Source: Rhodosalinus sp041365695
GTDB lineage: Bacteria > Pseudomonadota > Alphaproteobacteria > Rhodobacterales > Rhodobacteraceae
Direction: 5' to 3'
DNA: 64,000 nt
Assembly: GCF_041365695.1 (NCBI RefSeq)
Contig: NZ_JBGFSJ010000003.1
Location: 310,001 to 374,000, forward strand
Below the pieces are notes generated by a model. That model was not told the origin of the DNA and ran no database searches. It worked only from the letters and a program-made list of their open reading frames with translations. The translations under genes were made by a program, and so were the position numbers. Positions 1-8,463 of the stretch are shown piece after piece (position 1 is the first letter of the stretch; every line of letters starts with the position of its first letter).

Positions 1-32
1 CCGGGGCGGGCGCCCTGTGAGGGGTCACGCGC

Positions 33-245
33 GAATGGCTGCGTTCCGGGAAACCGGCCCAACGAGCCGCGATCGGACCCTTCCGCGCTTGACAGGCACC
101 GCTCCGATACGACCTTTTAGCGCTGGAACGAGGGCATTGTCGGAACCGCTTCGTTTCGGAAAACTGACGCGACGCGCCAGGTGTCCGCCGCCCGTCGCAC
201 GACCTCCCGAGGGCGCGCCCGGAATGGCTTCGTTTCGGAAAACCG
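33..245. repeat. Three imperfect direct copies of a ~25-bp unit
   Basis: Three copies of a unit close to GGAATGGCTTCGTTTCGG followed by AAAACCG lie at about 33-57, 142-166 and 221-245, at unequal spacings of 109 and 79 bp. The second and third copies are nearly identical over the core CTTCGTTTCGGAAAAC, and the first has three to five changes. The copies lie downstream of the stop of the first minus-strand gene, and I see no credible coding region in positions 1-249. The irregular spacing and the small number of copies argue against a CRISPR array. The function is unknown. Confidence 0.5.
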
Positions 246-249
246 CGCG

Positions 250-762
250 TTATGCCGGAACGCCCGCCTGGCGCAGCCAGTCCACCCAGCCCCGGAACGC
301 GCGTTTCCGCGCGCCCAAGGCTTCGCGCAGGTAGCGCCGGGCGAGTTCGCTCTCCGGCGCATGTTTCTCGCGGACGCGGGTCTCGACGAGCTGGCCGTCG
401 ATCCACGTTTCGGTCACCTTGCGACCGACGAGCACCATCGCGTCCTCGACGCCGGGCGCGTGACCGGGCCCGCCGGCCAACGCCGCCAGCCGGGCCTCCA
501 GCCCGGCGACCCGCGCTTCCGCCGGCGCGAGCACCAGCGCGCGGGAGAGCCCCTCCTCCTCCCGGAAGGCCGCCGCGGCGGGCAGTTCCGTGCGATCGAG
601 GATCACCGTGAGCCATCGTTGCACCGCCTCGGGCGCGGGCGCCGCGGTCAGCCCGTGGCGCCGGGCGTTGCCCGATGCCCGTGCCTTGCCCGACGCGGAG
701 CGCGGCCCGGTGCTCCGCTGCGCGTTCCGCCGGTTGGCGGCGACCTGGCGCGCGCTGGTCAC
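250..762 (-). CDS. Hypothetical protein with NRxNAQxSTGP N-terminal motif
   Basis: This is an unrecognised soluble protein of 170 residues. Near the N terminus it has the basic segment NRRNAQRSTGPRSASGKA followed by NARRHGLT, a combination I associate with a widespread but uncharacterised group of small bacterial proteins. The remainder is rich in Ala, Arg and Glu, with no membrane segment, signal peptide or catalytic motif that I can see. The start is GTG at 762, and its first bases overlap the TGA of the upstream gene (GTGA), so the two genes are probably translationally coupled and form one transcript. The protein may bind nucleic acid, judging only from its basic N terminus. I assign no function. 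Confidence is high that it is a gene and low on its role. Confidence 0.7.
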   Translation of the reverse strand: MTSARQVAANRRNAQRSTGPRSASGKARASGNARRHGLTAAPAPEAVQRWLTVILDRTELPAAAAFREEEGLSRALVLAPAEARVAGLEARLAALAGGPGHAPGVEDAMVLVGRKVTETWIDGQLVETRVREKHAPESELARRYLREALGARKRAFRGWVDWLRQAGVPA

Positions 763-1423
763 GACACCTCCGCGACCGCCTCGATCGGGCGGGCGGCCTG
801 AAGCGCGTCGAGATCCCGCTTCACCTCGCGGCAGCGCGGCTCGAGCTCTGCGATCTTGCGGTCATGGAAGCGTGTTGCGACCTCGCCGGCCTGCCAGAAC
901 TCGGCCATCAGCGCGACCATGTCCAGTCCGAGCGCCGCGATCTCGGCCTCCGCCGCGGCCACGGTCTCGGCGTCGCGCGACACCGCGCGCGCCGCGAGCT
1001 CGGTCGCCTCGCTCAGGGCGCCCGGCCGGTCGAACGGCGTTTCCTGGAAATCCTCCTCGGACTTGCCGGCCTCGATCCACGCGTCCCAGACTTGGTCGAG
1101 ATGCGCCTCGTGGCGGGCGTGGCAGGCCTCGACGACGGCCTCCGTGATCTTGTGCTCGACCTGGCGCGCAAGGACGCGGTCGCGCATCCGTCGGTGCTGC
1201 AGCATGTCCCACTCGATCGCGATCAGGTTTTCCGCGATCACCGCCTCGTAGGGCGTGACGGGCGCCAGCGCGCGCAGAAGCCCCGCCTCGAAGGCGGGGA
1301 ACGCGGCCGGCGACTGGCCGGGCAAGGGGTCCCGGCCCGGCAGCAATGCGAGGAAGGACGCAAGTCCGAAGCGCTGCGGATCGGGCGGCGTCAGGGCGGT
1401 TCCGGGGTCTGGTGTCTGGCCAT
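759..1423 (-). CDS. Hypothetical protein, apparent frameshift near the start
   Basis: This is an unrecognised acidic, helix-rich protein of about 220 residues with no signal peptide or membrane span. The reading frame ending at 759 has good codon usage and contains segments such as SFLALLPGRDPLPGQSPAAF. It has no start codon matching a ribosome site. A strong site (AGAAGGAGG) lies just upstream of tandem ATGs at 1426 and 1423, but that frame stops after about ten codons. One extra base in the C-run at 1404-1407 would join the ATG frame to the long frame smoothly, giving MARHQTPG and then TALTPPDPQRFG. I therefore place the start at 1423 with a one-base deletion. An internal TTG at 1346 is the alternative, but it has no ribosome site. 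The gene is coupled to the downstream gene by GTGA. Confidence 0.55.
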
Positions 1424-1710
1424 CATGGCCTCCTTCTGGCTGGGCGACCCGGCGGCGCGCGCCGGCGTCGCGGTGGGTGCGCGGCCCCGATCGGCCGAGG
1501 GCGCCGCATGCGCGCGGCGGTCCCGACGGCACGGGGCCGGCAATCATTTGCATCAGGAGAAGGAAACGCCCCCCTTCGTTGCCGTGTCGGCCACATCGCC
1601 TTGCGGGCAGCCACCTTGCCGGGGTCGGCAGGTTGGCGGAGGCTCGCGCCCCACTCATGATGCACGCGCACATTACCTCATTCGCGAATCGTCGCGCAAC
1701 CCCAATCCTT

Positions 1711-1733
1711 GCGCCCCGGTCTCGTCGGGGCGC
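1711..1733 (-). terminator. Hairpin after the P-type ATPase gene
   Basis: A perfect 8-bp inverted repeat, GCGCCCCG and CGGGGCGC with a 7-base loop, begins six bases beyond the stop codon of the P-type ATPase gene. There is no T-run behind it, so it may be a factor-assisted terminator or an mRNA-stabilising structure. The rest of the 1424-1738 gap shows no coding region that I can support. Confidence 0.45.
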
Positions 1734-1738
1734 GCGGG

Positions 1739-4444
1739 TCATCCCGCGGCCGGCGCCCGGAAGGCGAGCCGCATCTGCTTCTCGGTCTCGATCAGGGCGA
1801 AGAAGACCGCGCCGATCGCCACGATGATCACGCCGTCGGCCAGCGGCACCGGCGCGGTCCCCATGATCCGCTGCAACGGCGGCAAGTAGGTGATGGCGAC
1901 TTGAAGGCCGGTCACGGTCAGAACGCTGATCCAGACGACCCGGGTGCCCAGCAGCGCCGACAGGCGCAGCGAGGCGCCGTGGATGTTGCGGATGAAGAAG
2001 AGGTAGAAGATCTCGAGGACGACGAGCGTGTTCATCGCCATCGTCTGCGCCAGCTCGACCGGGTACCCCCGGTCGGTCGCGTAGAGAAAGACGCCGAAGA
2101 CCGCGGCGAGAAAGAGCCCCGAGACCAGCACGAGTTGCCAGATCAGCCCGCCGGTCAGCAGCGGCTCGCCGCGCGGGCGCGGCGGGCGGCGCATGGTGCC
2201 GGGCTCGGACGGCTCGAACGCCAGCGCGATGCCCAGGGTCACGGCCGTGACCAGGTTCACCCACAGGATCTGCACCGCCGTGATCGGCAGCGCGAGGCCC
2301 GCGAAGAGCGCCAGGATGATCGTCATCGCCTCGCCCGCGTTGGTGGGCAGGGTCCAGCTGATCACCTTCTTGATGTTGTCGTAGACCGTGCGCCCCTCGC
2401 GCACCGCCGCCGCGATGGACGCGAAATTGTCGTCGGCCAGCACCAGTTCGGCGGCCTCCTTCGCCGCCTCGCTGCCCTTGAGCCCCATCGCGATGCCGGC
2501 GTCGGCGCGCTTGAGCGCGGGCGCGTCGTTCACCCCGTCGCCGGTCATCGCCACGGTGAGCCCGCGCGCCTGCAGCGCGGTGACGAGGCGCAGCTTGTGC
2601 GCGGGAGAGGTGCGCGCGAAGATGTCGGTCTCCACCACCATGTCGGCGAGCGCGGCGTCGTCCATCGCCTCGAGATCGGCGCCGGTGAGTACGCGGTCGT
2701 GGTTCGTCAGACCGATCCTGGCCGCGATGGCGCGCGCCGTCGCCGCGTGATCGCCGGTGATCATCTTCACGCGGATGCCCGCGGCGTGGCACTCGGCCAC
2801 CGCCTCGATGGCCTCCGCGCGCGGCGGGTCGATCAACCCGATCAGCCCGATCAGCGTGAGGCGCCCCTCGAGATCGGCGCTTTCCAGGGTTTCCATCTCC
2901 CGCGGCGCCGGGCGCGCCGCGACGGCGATCACCCGCTGGCCTTCCGCGGCCAGCGCCTCGACCTCGTCGCTCCAGTGCCCGGCGTCGAGGGGCGCCACTC
3001 CCCCGTCGGGCGCGCGCTGGTCGGCGCAGAGCGCGAGCACCGCCTCGGGCGCGCCCTTGACGTGGATGCAGGCCTCGCCGCCCCGGCCGTGATGCAGCGT
3101 CGCCATGTAGCGGTGCGCCGCGTCGAAGGGGATCGCGTCGGCGCGCCGCCACGCGCGCAGGGGCTCGGCCCCGTCGCCGGTGATCTTGCCGGCAAGCGCG
3201 ATGAGCGCGCCCTCCATCGGGTCGCCCTCGACGTGCCAGCCATCCTCCGCGCCGCGCAGCCGCGCGTCGTTGCAAAGCGCCGCCGCGCGGGCGATCTCGG
3301 TCAGAACCGCGTGCTCGTCGGGATGGGCGTCCGCCTCGCGCCAGCGCACCGCGCCCTCGGGGGCGTAACCGCTGCCGCCCACCGAGTAGACCCGGCCCGC
3401 CGCCGCCAGCGTCGCCGCCATCATCTCGTTGCGGGTCAGCGTGCCGGTCTTGTCCGAGCAGATCACCGAGACCGAGCCCAGCGTCTCGATCGCCGGCAGC
3501 CGGCGGACGATGGCGTTGCGCCGCGCCATCGCCTGCACGCCCACCGCCAGCGTGATGGTCAGCACCGCCGGCAGCCCCTCGGGGATCGCCGCGACCGATA
3601 GGCCCACCACCGCCATGAAAAGCTCGGAAAACGGCAGGTGGTCCACGAAATAGCCGTAGCTCAGCAGCGCGCCGGCCACGATCAGGATGAAGAGCGTGAG
3701 CCAGCGCGCGAAGCGGTCCATCTGCGCCACCAGCGGGGTGGTCAGCGTCTCCACGCGGCCCAGCATGCCGCTGATCCGGCCGATCTGCGTGTCGGCCCCG
3801 GTGGCCACCACGACGCCGCGCCCCGCCCCGGCCGCCACGAGCGTGCCCGAAAAGAGCATCGGGCTGCGGTCGCCCAGGGACACCTCCGCCGCGACGGGCG
3901 CGGTGCCCTTGTCGACGGGGACCGACTCGCCCGTCAGCACCGCCTCCTCGGCCTTGAGCCCGCGCGCCGCGATCAGCCGCAGATCCGCGGGCACGCGGTC
4001 GCCCGCCTCGACCAGAACGATGTCGCCCGGCACGAGCCCGGCCGCGTCGAGGCTCGTGCGCCGCCCGTCGCGCAGCACTGTCGACTGCGGCGCCAGCATC
4101 CCCCGGATCGCGGCCATCGCCTGCTCGGCCCGGCCCTCCTGGATGTAGCCGATCACCGCGTTGACGAGCACCACGGCGAGGATCACGCCGGTGTCGATCC
4201 AGTGCTGCAAAGCCGCCGTCACCGCGGCGGAGGCGATGAGCACGTAGATCAGCACGTTGTGGAAGTGCCCCAGGAACCGCAGCACCGGGTTGGGCGCCGG
4301 CGGCTCGGGCAGGCGGTTCGGCCCGTGCTCGGTCAGCCGGCGGGCGGCCTCCCCGGCGCCGAGCCCGTCGGGCCCCGTCGCGAACGCGTCGAGCAGGTCC
4401 GCGGCGGGGCGGGCGTGCGGGGCGGTCTCGCGGGTGTCGGTCAT
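1739..4444 (-). CDS. Cation-transporting P-type ATPase
   Basis: This is an inner-membrane ATP-driven cation pump of the P-type family, 901 residues, the usual length for P2-type pumps. In order it shows an N-terminal cation-ATPase domain (1-75), the first membrane pair (about 60-105), the actuator loop with TGESVP (171-176), the M4 signature PEGLP (288-292), the phosphorylation motif DKTGTLT (Asp331), the hinge TGDGVNDAP and a C-terminal six-helix bundle. In M6 the sequence is NLVTAVTLG, whereas calcium pumps carry an acidic residue after NLVT, so calcium should not be assumed as the substrate; Na+, K+ or another cation is possible. The ATG at 4444 follows an AGGCGAGG-like ribosome site and lies 39 bases after the antiporter stop, so the gene is probably co-transcribed with the antiporter. 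The pairing suggests a role in monovalent cation or pH homeostasis under stress. Confidence 0.92.
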   Translation of the reverse strand: MTDTRETAPHARPAADLLDAFATGPDGLGAGEAARRLTEHGPNRLPEPPAPNPVLRFLGHFHNVLIYVLIASAAVTAALQHWIDTGVILAVVLVNAVIGYIQEGRAEQAMAAIRGMLAPQSTVLRDGRRTSLDAAGLVPGDIVLVEAGDRVPADLRLIAARGLKAEEAVLTGESVPVDKGTAPVAAEVSLGDRSPMLFSGTLVAAGAGRGVVVATGADTQIGRISGMLGRVETLTTPLVAQMDRFARWLTLFILIVAGALLSYGYFVDHLPFSELFMAVVGLSVAAIPEGLPAVLTITLAVGVQAMARRNAIVRRLPAIETLGSVSVICSDKTGTLTRNEMMAATLAAAGRVYSVGGSGYAPEGAVRWREADAHPDEHAVLTEIARAAALCNDARLRGAEDGWHVEGDPMEGALIALAGKITGDGAEPLRAWRRADAIPFDAAHRYMATLHHGRGGEACIHVKGAPEAVLALCADQRAPDGGVAPLDAGHWSDEVEALAAEGQRVIAVAARPAPREMETLESADLEGRLTLIGLIGLIDPPRAEAIEAVAECHAAGIRVKMITGDHAATARAIAARIGLTNHDRVLTGADLEAMDDAALADMVVETDIFARTSPAHKLRLVTALQARGLTVAMTGDGVNDAPALKRADAGIAMGLKGSEAAKEAAELVLADDNFASIAAAVREGRTVYDNIKKVISWTLPTNAGEAMTIILALFAGLALPITAVQILWVNLVTAVTLGIALAFEPSEPGTMRRPPRPRGEPLLTGGLIWQLVLVSGLFLAAVFGVFLYATDRGYPVELAQTMAMNTLVVLEIFYLFFIRNIHGASLRLSALLGTRVVWISVLTVTGLQVAITYLPPLQRIMGTAPVPLADGVIIVAIGAVFFALIETEKQMRLAFRAPAAG

Positions 4445-4483
4445 CGGCTGCGCCTCGCCTTTCCCGACGCCGCGCGTTTTCGC

Positions 4484-6214
4484 TCACGACGCCTGCTTCT
4501 CCTCCGTCCGGATCTCCGGGATCTCGGTACGTTCCTTTTCGGGCGCGCCGCACAGCAGGTCAACCGCTTGATCGGCCGCGTCCTGGAACGGCTCGAGCAC
4601 GATGTCGGCGCCCGCGCCGAAAAGCGCCTCGGTGTCGCGGGGGTGATGCGAGGCGACGGCGATCCGGCCGGAAAAGCCCGCCGCCCGCGTGAGCTGGATC
4701 AGCGTCGTGCGGGTGTCCTCGTGGCTCAGGCCGGTGGGGTGGATCGGCACGGTCGAGACGATCCAGTCGGCCTGCGAGAGCGGAAGCTCGGCCACGAACT
4801 CCGGGTCGGTCGCGTCGCCGAACTCGCTCGCGAGGCCCAGCTCGCGCCACCGCCGCACCGAGAGCGGGTTGAAATCCGCCCCCAGCACCGTGACGCCGCG
4901 CTTTTGCAGCCGCATCCCGATGGCGGTGCCGAACCGGCCCAGCCCGAAGACGATCACCTTGTAGCGGTCGCCGCGATGCGCGGCCGCGTCGTAGGGCTCG
5001 CGCGGGGTGCCGCGGCGCTCGAAGATCCCCAGCACCGGCTCGAAGAGCGCGTAGAACCGGTGCGAGTAGGTGATCATGTAGGTGGAGGCGGCGATGGTGA
5101 CGAGCCCGACCATGGTCACGAGGCCGAGCGCGTCCTCCTCGACATGGCCGATCGAGACGCCCATCGCCACGAAGATCAACGAGAACTCGCTGATCTGCGC
5201 GACCGTCAGCCCGGCGAGGAAGCCGGTGCGCTTGCGGTAGCCCATCGCCCCCATGATCGCGAGCACGATGAGCGGGTTGCCGATCAGCACGAAGAGCGAG
5301 AAGACGATCGCGCCGGTGACATGCGTGCCCAGCAGCGACAGGTCGAGCGTCGCGCCGAGCGCGATGAAGAAGAAGAGCAGCAGGAAGTCGCGGAGCGGGG
5401 CCAGCCGCGCCGCGATGGTCTCGCGGTAGGGCGTGGAGGCGAGCGCCACGCCGGCCAGGAGCCCGCCCACCTCCTTGCCCAGCCCCACGAAATCCCCGAT
5501 CGCCGCGAACATCGCCGCCATGGCGATGGCGAAGATCACCAGCAACTCCTGCGCCCGGGCGAGACGCTCGGTCAGCGGGTCGGCGATGTAGCGCACGAAG
5601 AGCACGACGAGCGCGACCATCGCCACGCCCGAGACGAGCACCGACATCACCGTGCCGCCGCCCTGGCCGCCGCCCTCCGCCGCCGCGCCGATCCCGATGG
5701 CCGAGAGCACGATCATCGCCAGCACGACGACGATGTCCTGCACGATCAGAAAGCCGAGCGCGATCTGCCCGTGCAGGCTGTCGATCTCGCGCTTGTCGGA
5801 GAGCAGCTTGACGATGATGATCGTCGAGGAGAACGTCAGCGCCACCGCGACGTAGAGGCTGGTGACCGCGCCCAGCCCCAGCGCGAGCCCGATCAGGAAG
5901 CCGAAGACCGAGGTGAAGGCGACCTGCCCGAGCCCAGTCGTGAGCGACACCGCGCCGAGCGACCGGATGAGCTTCACGTCGAGCTTGATGCCGACGAGGA
6001 AAAGCAGAACGGCGATGCCGAGCTGCGACAGAAGATCGATCTGCGCGTCGGCGCGCACGACGTCGAGCGCCGAGGGCCCCGCGATCAGGCCGACGGCGAT
6101 GAAGCTCACGATCAGCGGCTGGCGCAGCGCGATCCCGAAAAGCCCGATGGCCGCGGCCATCACCAGCAGAAGCGCGACCTCGGCGAAGGGCGAATGGGTC
6201 AGCGCCTCGATCAT
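4484..6214 (-). CDS. CPA2-family cation:proton antiporter with TrkA-N domain
   Basis: This is a KefB/KefC-like monovalent cation:proton antiporter of 576 residues. Residues 1-390 contain about 12 hydrophobic helices with the family's conserved features, including GPSALDVV near 46-53, LLFLVGIKLDV near 70-80, and a membrane Asp in FLIVQDIVV near 155-163. Residues 418-560 form a cytosolic Rossmann fold (TrkA-N) with VIVFGLGRFG at about 420-429, which would bind NAD(H) or a related nucleotide and gate transport. The start is the ATG at 6214, not the longer open frame to 6502. This ATG overlaps the stop of the upstream HTH gene as ATGA, and the hydrophobic domain begins right after it. The regulatory KTN part of glutathione-gated KefB is not clearly recognisable, so gating by glutathione should not be assumed. 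Confidence 0.9.
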   Translation of the reverse strand: MIEALTHSPFAEVALLLVMAAAIGLFGIALRQPLIVSFIAVGLIAGPSALDVVRADAQIDLLSQLGIAVLLFLVGIKLDVKLIRSLGAVSLTTGLGQVAFTSVFGFLIGLALGLGAVTSLYVAVALTFSSTIIIVKLLSDKREIDSLHGQIALGFLIVQDIVVVLAMIVLSAIGIGAAAEGGGQGGGTVMSVLVSGVAMVALVVLFVRYIADPLTERLARAQELLVIFAIAMAAMFAAIGDFVGLGKEVGGLLAGVALASTPYRETIAARLAPLRDFLLLFFFIALGATLDLSLLGTHVTGAIVFSLFVLIGNPLIVLAIMGAMGYRKRTGFLAGLTVAQISEFSLIFVAMGVSIGHVEEDALGLVTMVGLVTIAASTYMITYSHRFYALFEPVLGIFERRGTPREPYDAAAHRGDRYKVIVFGLGRFGTAIGMRLQKRGVTVLGADFNPLSVRRWRELGLASEFGDATDPEFVAELPLSQADWIVSTVPIHPTGLSHEDTRTTLIQLTRAAGFSGRIAVASHHPRDTEALFGAGADIVLEPFQDAADQAVDLLCGAPEKERTEIPEIRTEEKQAS

Positions 6215-6450
6215 GCGTCCCGCCCGCCCGGGGGCCCGGGCGGGGCGCCCGCCTCGGGCGCGTCCGGCGCGCGCGCCCGCGTGGCGTGGCTGGCCAGGAA
6301 CGCCGCCAGATCCGCGTCGGCGATCCGCCACCCCTTGCCGATCACGATCGCGCGCAGCTCGCCCTGCCGGATCCAGCCGCGCACGGTCGCCTCGCTGACC
6401 TTCAACCGGTCGGCCACTACCTTGACCGTCTGATACGCGTCGCGGGCCAT
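6211..6450 (-). CDS. Excisionase/MerR-like HTH DNA-binding protein
   Basis: This is a small protein of 79 residues. Residues 8-53 form a winged HTH of the excisionase/MerR type: VKVVADRLKVSEATVRGWIR is the HTH, followed by GELRAIVIGKGWRI (wing) and a short helix ending AAFLASH. The C-terminal tail is a disordered Pro/Gly/Ala stretch. It is the first gene of a minus-strand operon with the antiporter (ATGA overlap) and the P-type ATPase, so it is a plausible local regulator and not an excisionase of a phage; no integrase lies nearby. The start is the ATG at 6450; the longer open frame upstream is antisense to the universal stress protein and has different composition. Confidence 0.8.
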   Translation of the reverse strand: MARDAYQTVKVVADRLKVSEATVRGWIRQGELRAIVIGKGWRIADADLAAFLASHATRARAPDAPEAGAPPGPPGGRDA

Positions 6451-6588
6451 GGCATGGACCTTTGCCGTGTCGTTGCGTGACGGATAGCGTTCTTTGGTGC
6501 AATCGGGGTGATTTCGGTGAAATGATTTGCCGCAGGCACCGGTTGGGGTCAAGAACGTGACGACCCGTCGGCGAGAGGGGGGCATGCG
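6451..6588. promoter_or_regulatory. Divergent intergenic region HTH operon / usp gene
   Basis: This 138-bp region separates the divergently transcribed HTH-antiporter-ATPase operon and the universal stress protein gene. It must hold promoters for at least one, probably both, and it is less GC-rich than its surroundings. I could not identify a convincing -35/-10 pair or a recognisable FNR-type palindrome. The HTH protein encoded next to it is the natural candidate to bind here. Confidence 0.35.
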
Positions 6589-7449
6589 ATGAAGACGATC
6601 CTGCTGGCCACCGACTTTTCCGAGCGCTCGGACCGCGCGTTCCGGCGCGCGTCCCTGCTCGCCCGGCAGGTCGGCGCCACCCTCGTGGTCGTCCATGTCG
6701 TCGACGACGACCAGCCGCGGCGCATCCTCGACAGCGAACGCGAGGCGGCCGCCGGGCTCCTGGAGGATCTGCGCGCCACGGTGCGCCGCGTCGACGGGAT
6801 CGCCTGCGAAACCCGCCTCGTCCTGGCCGATCCCTTCGCCGGCATCGCGCAGGCGGCCGCGGAAAGCGCCGCGGACCTGCTCGTCATCGGCCCGCACCGG
6901 CGGCAGGCCCTGCGCGACGTCTTCGTCGGCACCACGGCCGAGCGCACGATCCGGTCGGTGACGACGCCCGTGCTGATGGTCAACGCCCCGCCCGTGGCGC
7001 CTTACGCCCACGTCATGCTCACCACCGACCTCTCCGACGGCGCCGCGGCGGCGGCCCGCGCCGCGACGCGGCTCGGGATCGCGGGCGAGGCCCGGCGCTC
7101 GATCCTGCACGTCGTCGACGCGCCGGTGGGCCATCTCGTCCTCGGCGGCAACGTCGCGCCCGAGGGGCGCGCCGCCTACCGCGACGACGCGCGCAGCGAG
7201 GCCGCGCGCGAGCTTGCGGCCTTCGTCGAGGCGACGGGCCTCGGCACGCTCCGCCAGAGCCCGCGGCTGAGCGGCGCCGCCCCGGCCGACGCGATCCTCG
7301 AGGCCGCGCGGGAGGAGGCGGCCGACCTCGTGGTGGTGGGCACCCACGGCCGCAGCGGCCTCGCGAAGCTCTTCCTCGGCAGCGTGGCCGAAGCGGTGCT
7401 GCGCAAGGCCGACCGCGACGTCCTCGCCGTCCCGCCCGCCGCCGCCTGA
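6589..7449 (+). CDS. Tandem-domain universal stress protein
   Basis: This is a cytosolic universal stress protein of 286 residues made of two UspA-like domains in tandem (about 1-132 and 140-286). Each begins with a hydrophobic strand leading to a T-D dipeptide (LLATDFSE near residue 5; MLTTDLSD near 143). The second domain has a full ATP-binding signature, GTHGRSGLAKLFLGSVAE, of the G-x2-G-x9-G-S type. The first domain has a weaker version, GPHRRQALRDVFVGTTAE, in which the second glycine is absent, so nucleotide binding there may be impaired. A GGGGG-like ribosome site precedes the ATG. Its divergent position next to cation-transport genes fits a general stress or energy-limitation response. 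The start is certain to within a codon or two. Confidence 0.92.
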   Translation: MKTILLATDFSERSDRAFRRASLLARQVGATLVVVHVVDDDQPRRILDSEREAAAGLLEDLRATVRRVDGIACETRLVLADPFAGIAQAAAESAADLLVIGPHRRQALRDVFVGTTAERTIRSVTTPVLMVNAPPVAPYAHVMLTTDLSDGAAAAARAATRLGIAGEARRSILHVVDAPVGHLVLGGNVAPEGRAAYRDDARSEAARELAAFVEATGLGTLRQSPRLSGAAPADAILEAAREEAADLVVVGTHGRSGLAKLFLGSVAEAVLRKADRDVLAVPPAAA

Positions 7450-7828
7450 GCGGGCGGCGCGTCCCTGCGGTTGCCAAGAAACAGCACCCCGCGAATCGCG
7501 CCCTTGCGCGCGTTTTTGTCATCGTGCATTTCACGCCTTGCAACAAGAACACGAGTCGTGCTTCCGCCAACCTGTCTGACGCAGCGAGTCGGTCGCCCGA
7601 GAGGGAATTCGGCCGGTTTGGCAACGAATGCAACCATCTGCCCGAGAGCAACCATCGCGCCGGTCCCCAAGAGGAAGATCCGCCAAGATCATCCGCATAG
7701 GCTTCGTCAGGCCGGCCGCCCCCATCACCACAGCGGTGCTCTCGCTGGCCGAGCGGGAATGCTGCGCTGCGCGGAACCACTGCGTACCTCGCTCCGCCGC
7801 CGAAAGCTGTTCGCCCGGCCGCTCGAAG
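7450..7828. other. Gap with possible decayed minus-strand membrane-protein fragment
   Basis: This stretch has no intact gene. On the minus strand, reading from about 7740 to 7570 with one frame change near 7672, one can piece together a hydrophobic peptide (STAVVMGAAGLTKPMRMIL, then GTGAMVALGQMVAFVAKP) that looks like the end of a membrane protein. This may be a gene fragment left beside the IS630 remnant. The evidence is weak. Confidence 0.2.
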
Positions 7829-8359
7829 ATGCGCCTTGAGCCGCACCGGCTGGTGTTCATCGACGAGACAGGCGTTACCACCAAGATGACCCGGCTACGG
7901 GGACGGTCCCGGTGCGGAACGAGGCTGGAGGCCGACGCCCCGTTCGGACATTGGCAAACCCAAACCTTCATTGCCGGCTTGCGCATCGATGAACTGATCG
8001 CGCCCTGGGTGCTCGATGGGCCCATGAACCGGGCCGCGTTCGAGACCTATATCGAAACTCAACTCGCCCCCGTTCTGCAGCCCGGGGACGTTGTCATCGC
8101 CGACAACCTGTCGTCACACAGATCCGCGAGGGCCCAGGCCTGTCTGAAGGCGCAGGGTAACTGGATGCTCTTTCTGCCACCTTACAGTCCTGACCTGAAT
8201 CCAATCGAGATGGCCTACGCCAAACTGAAAGCCAATCTTCGGCGCGCCAAAGCGAGGACATTCGAGGCCCTATTACAATCCGTCGCACGGACCTGCGACC
8301 TCTTCCCGGCCCAAGAGTGCCTCAACTTCTTCAAGGCTGCCCGTTATGTTGCAGATTAA
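7829..8359 (+). pseudogene. IS630-family transposase, C-terminal DDE part only
   Basis: The frame from about 7829 to the stop at 8357-8359 encodes the DDE catalytic half of an IS630-family transposase. It shows RLVFIDETG (first Asp), GDVVIADNLSSH (second Asp) and PPYSPDLNPIEMAYAKLK (catalytic Glu), followed by the usual C-terminal FFKAARYV. The N-terminal HTH half (normally about 130-150 residues) is missing: upstream sequence in any frame does not resemble it. The three catalytic residues are retained, but without the DNA-binding domain the product cannot be expected to transpose. The upstream in-frame extension to 7628 is unrelated sequence. Confidence 0.75.
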
Positions 8360-8375
8360 ATGGACGATGCTCTAG
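7829..8375 (+). mobile_element. IS630-family element remnant, right end retained
   Basis: The transposase fragment is followed closely by TGGACGATGCTCTAG at 8361-8375, which has the look of an IS630-type terminal repeat ending in a TA-containing target. The matching left end was not found upstream, in agreement with loss of the left half of the element. The exact left breakpoint, near 7829, is inferred from where similarity to the transposase begins. Confidence 0.6.
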
Positions 8376-8463
8376 TGGCTTTAAATACCCCTTCCTCTAC
8401 AAGAACTTACGAGAAATTCACCAATTCCGCGCAGTCATGAGGTCCGGAGAACATCGGCCCTGA

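Noticed and set aside
33..245. CRISPR array
   Set aside because: There are only three degenerate copies with spacings of 109 and 79 bp, no uniform spacers and no cas genes in the window.
3638..6433. A 931-codon plus-strand open frame opposite the ATPase and antiporter genes
   Set aside because: The minus strand encodes two clear transporters with all family motifs. The plus-strand translation is a charged, repetitive shadow.
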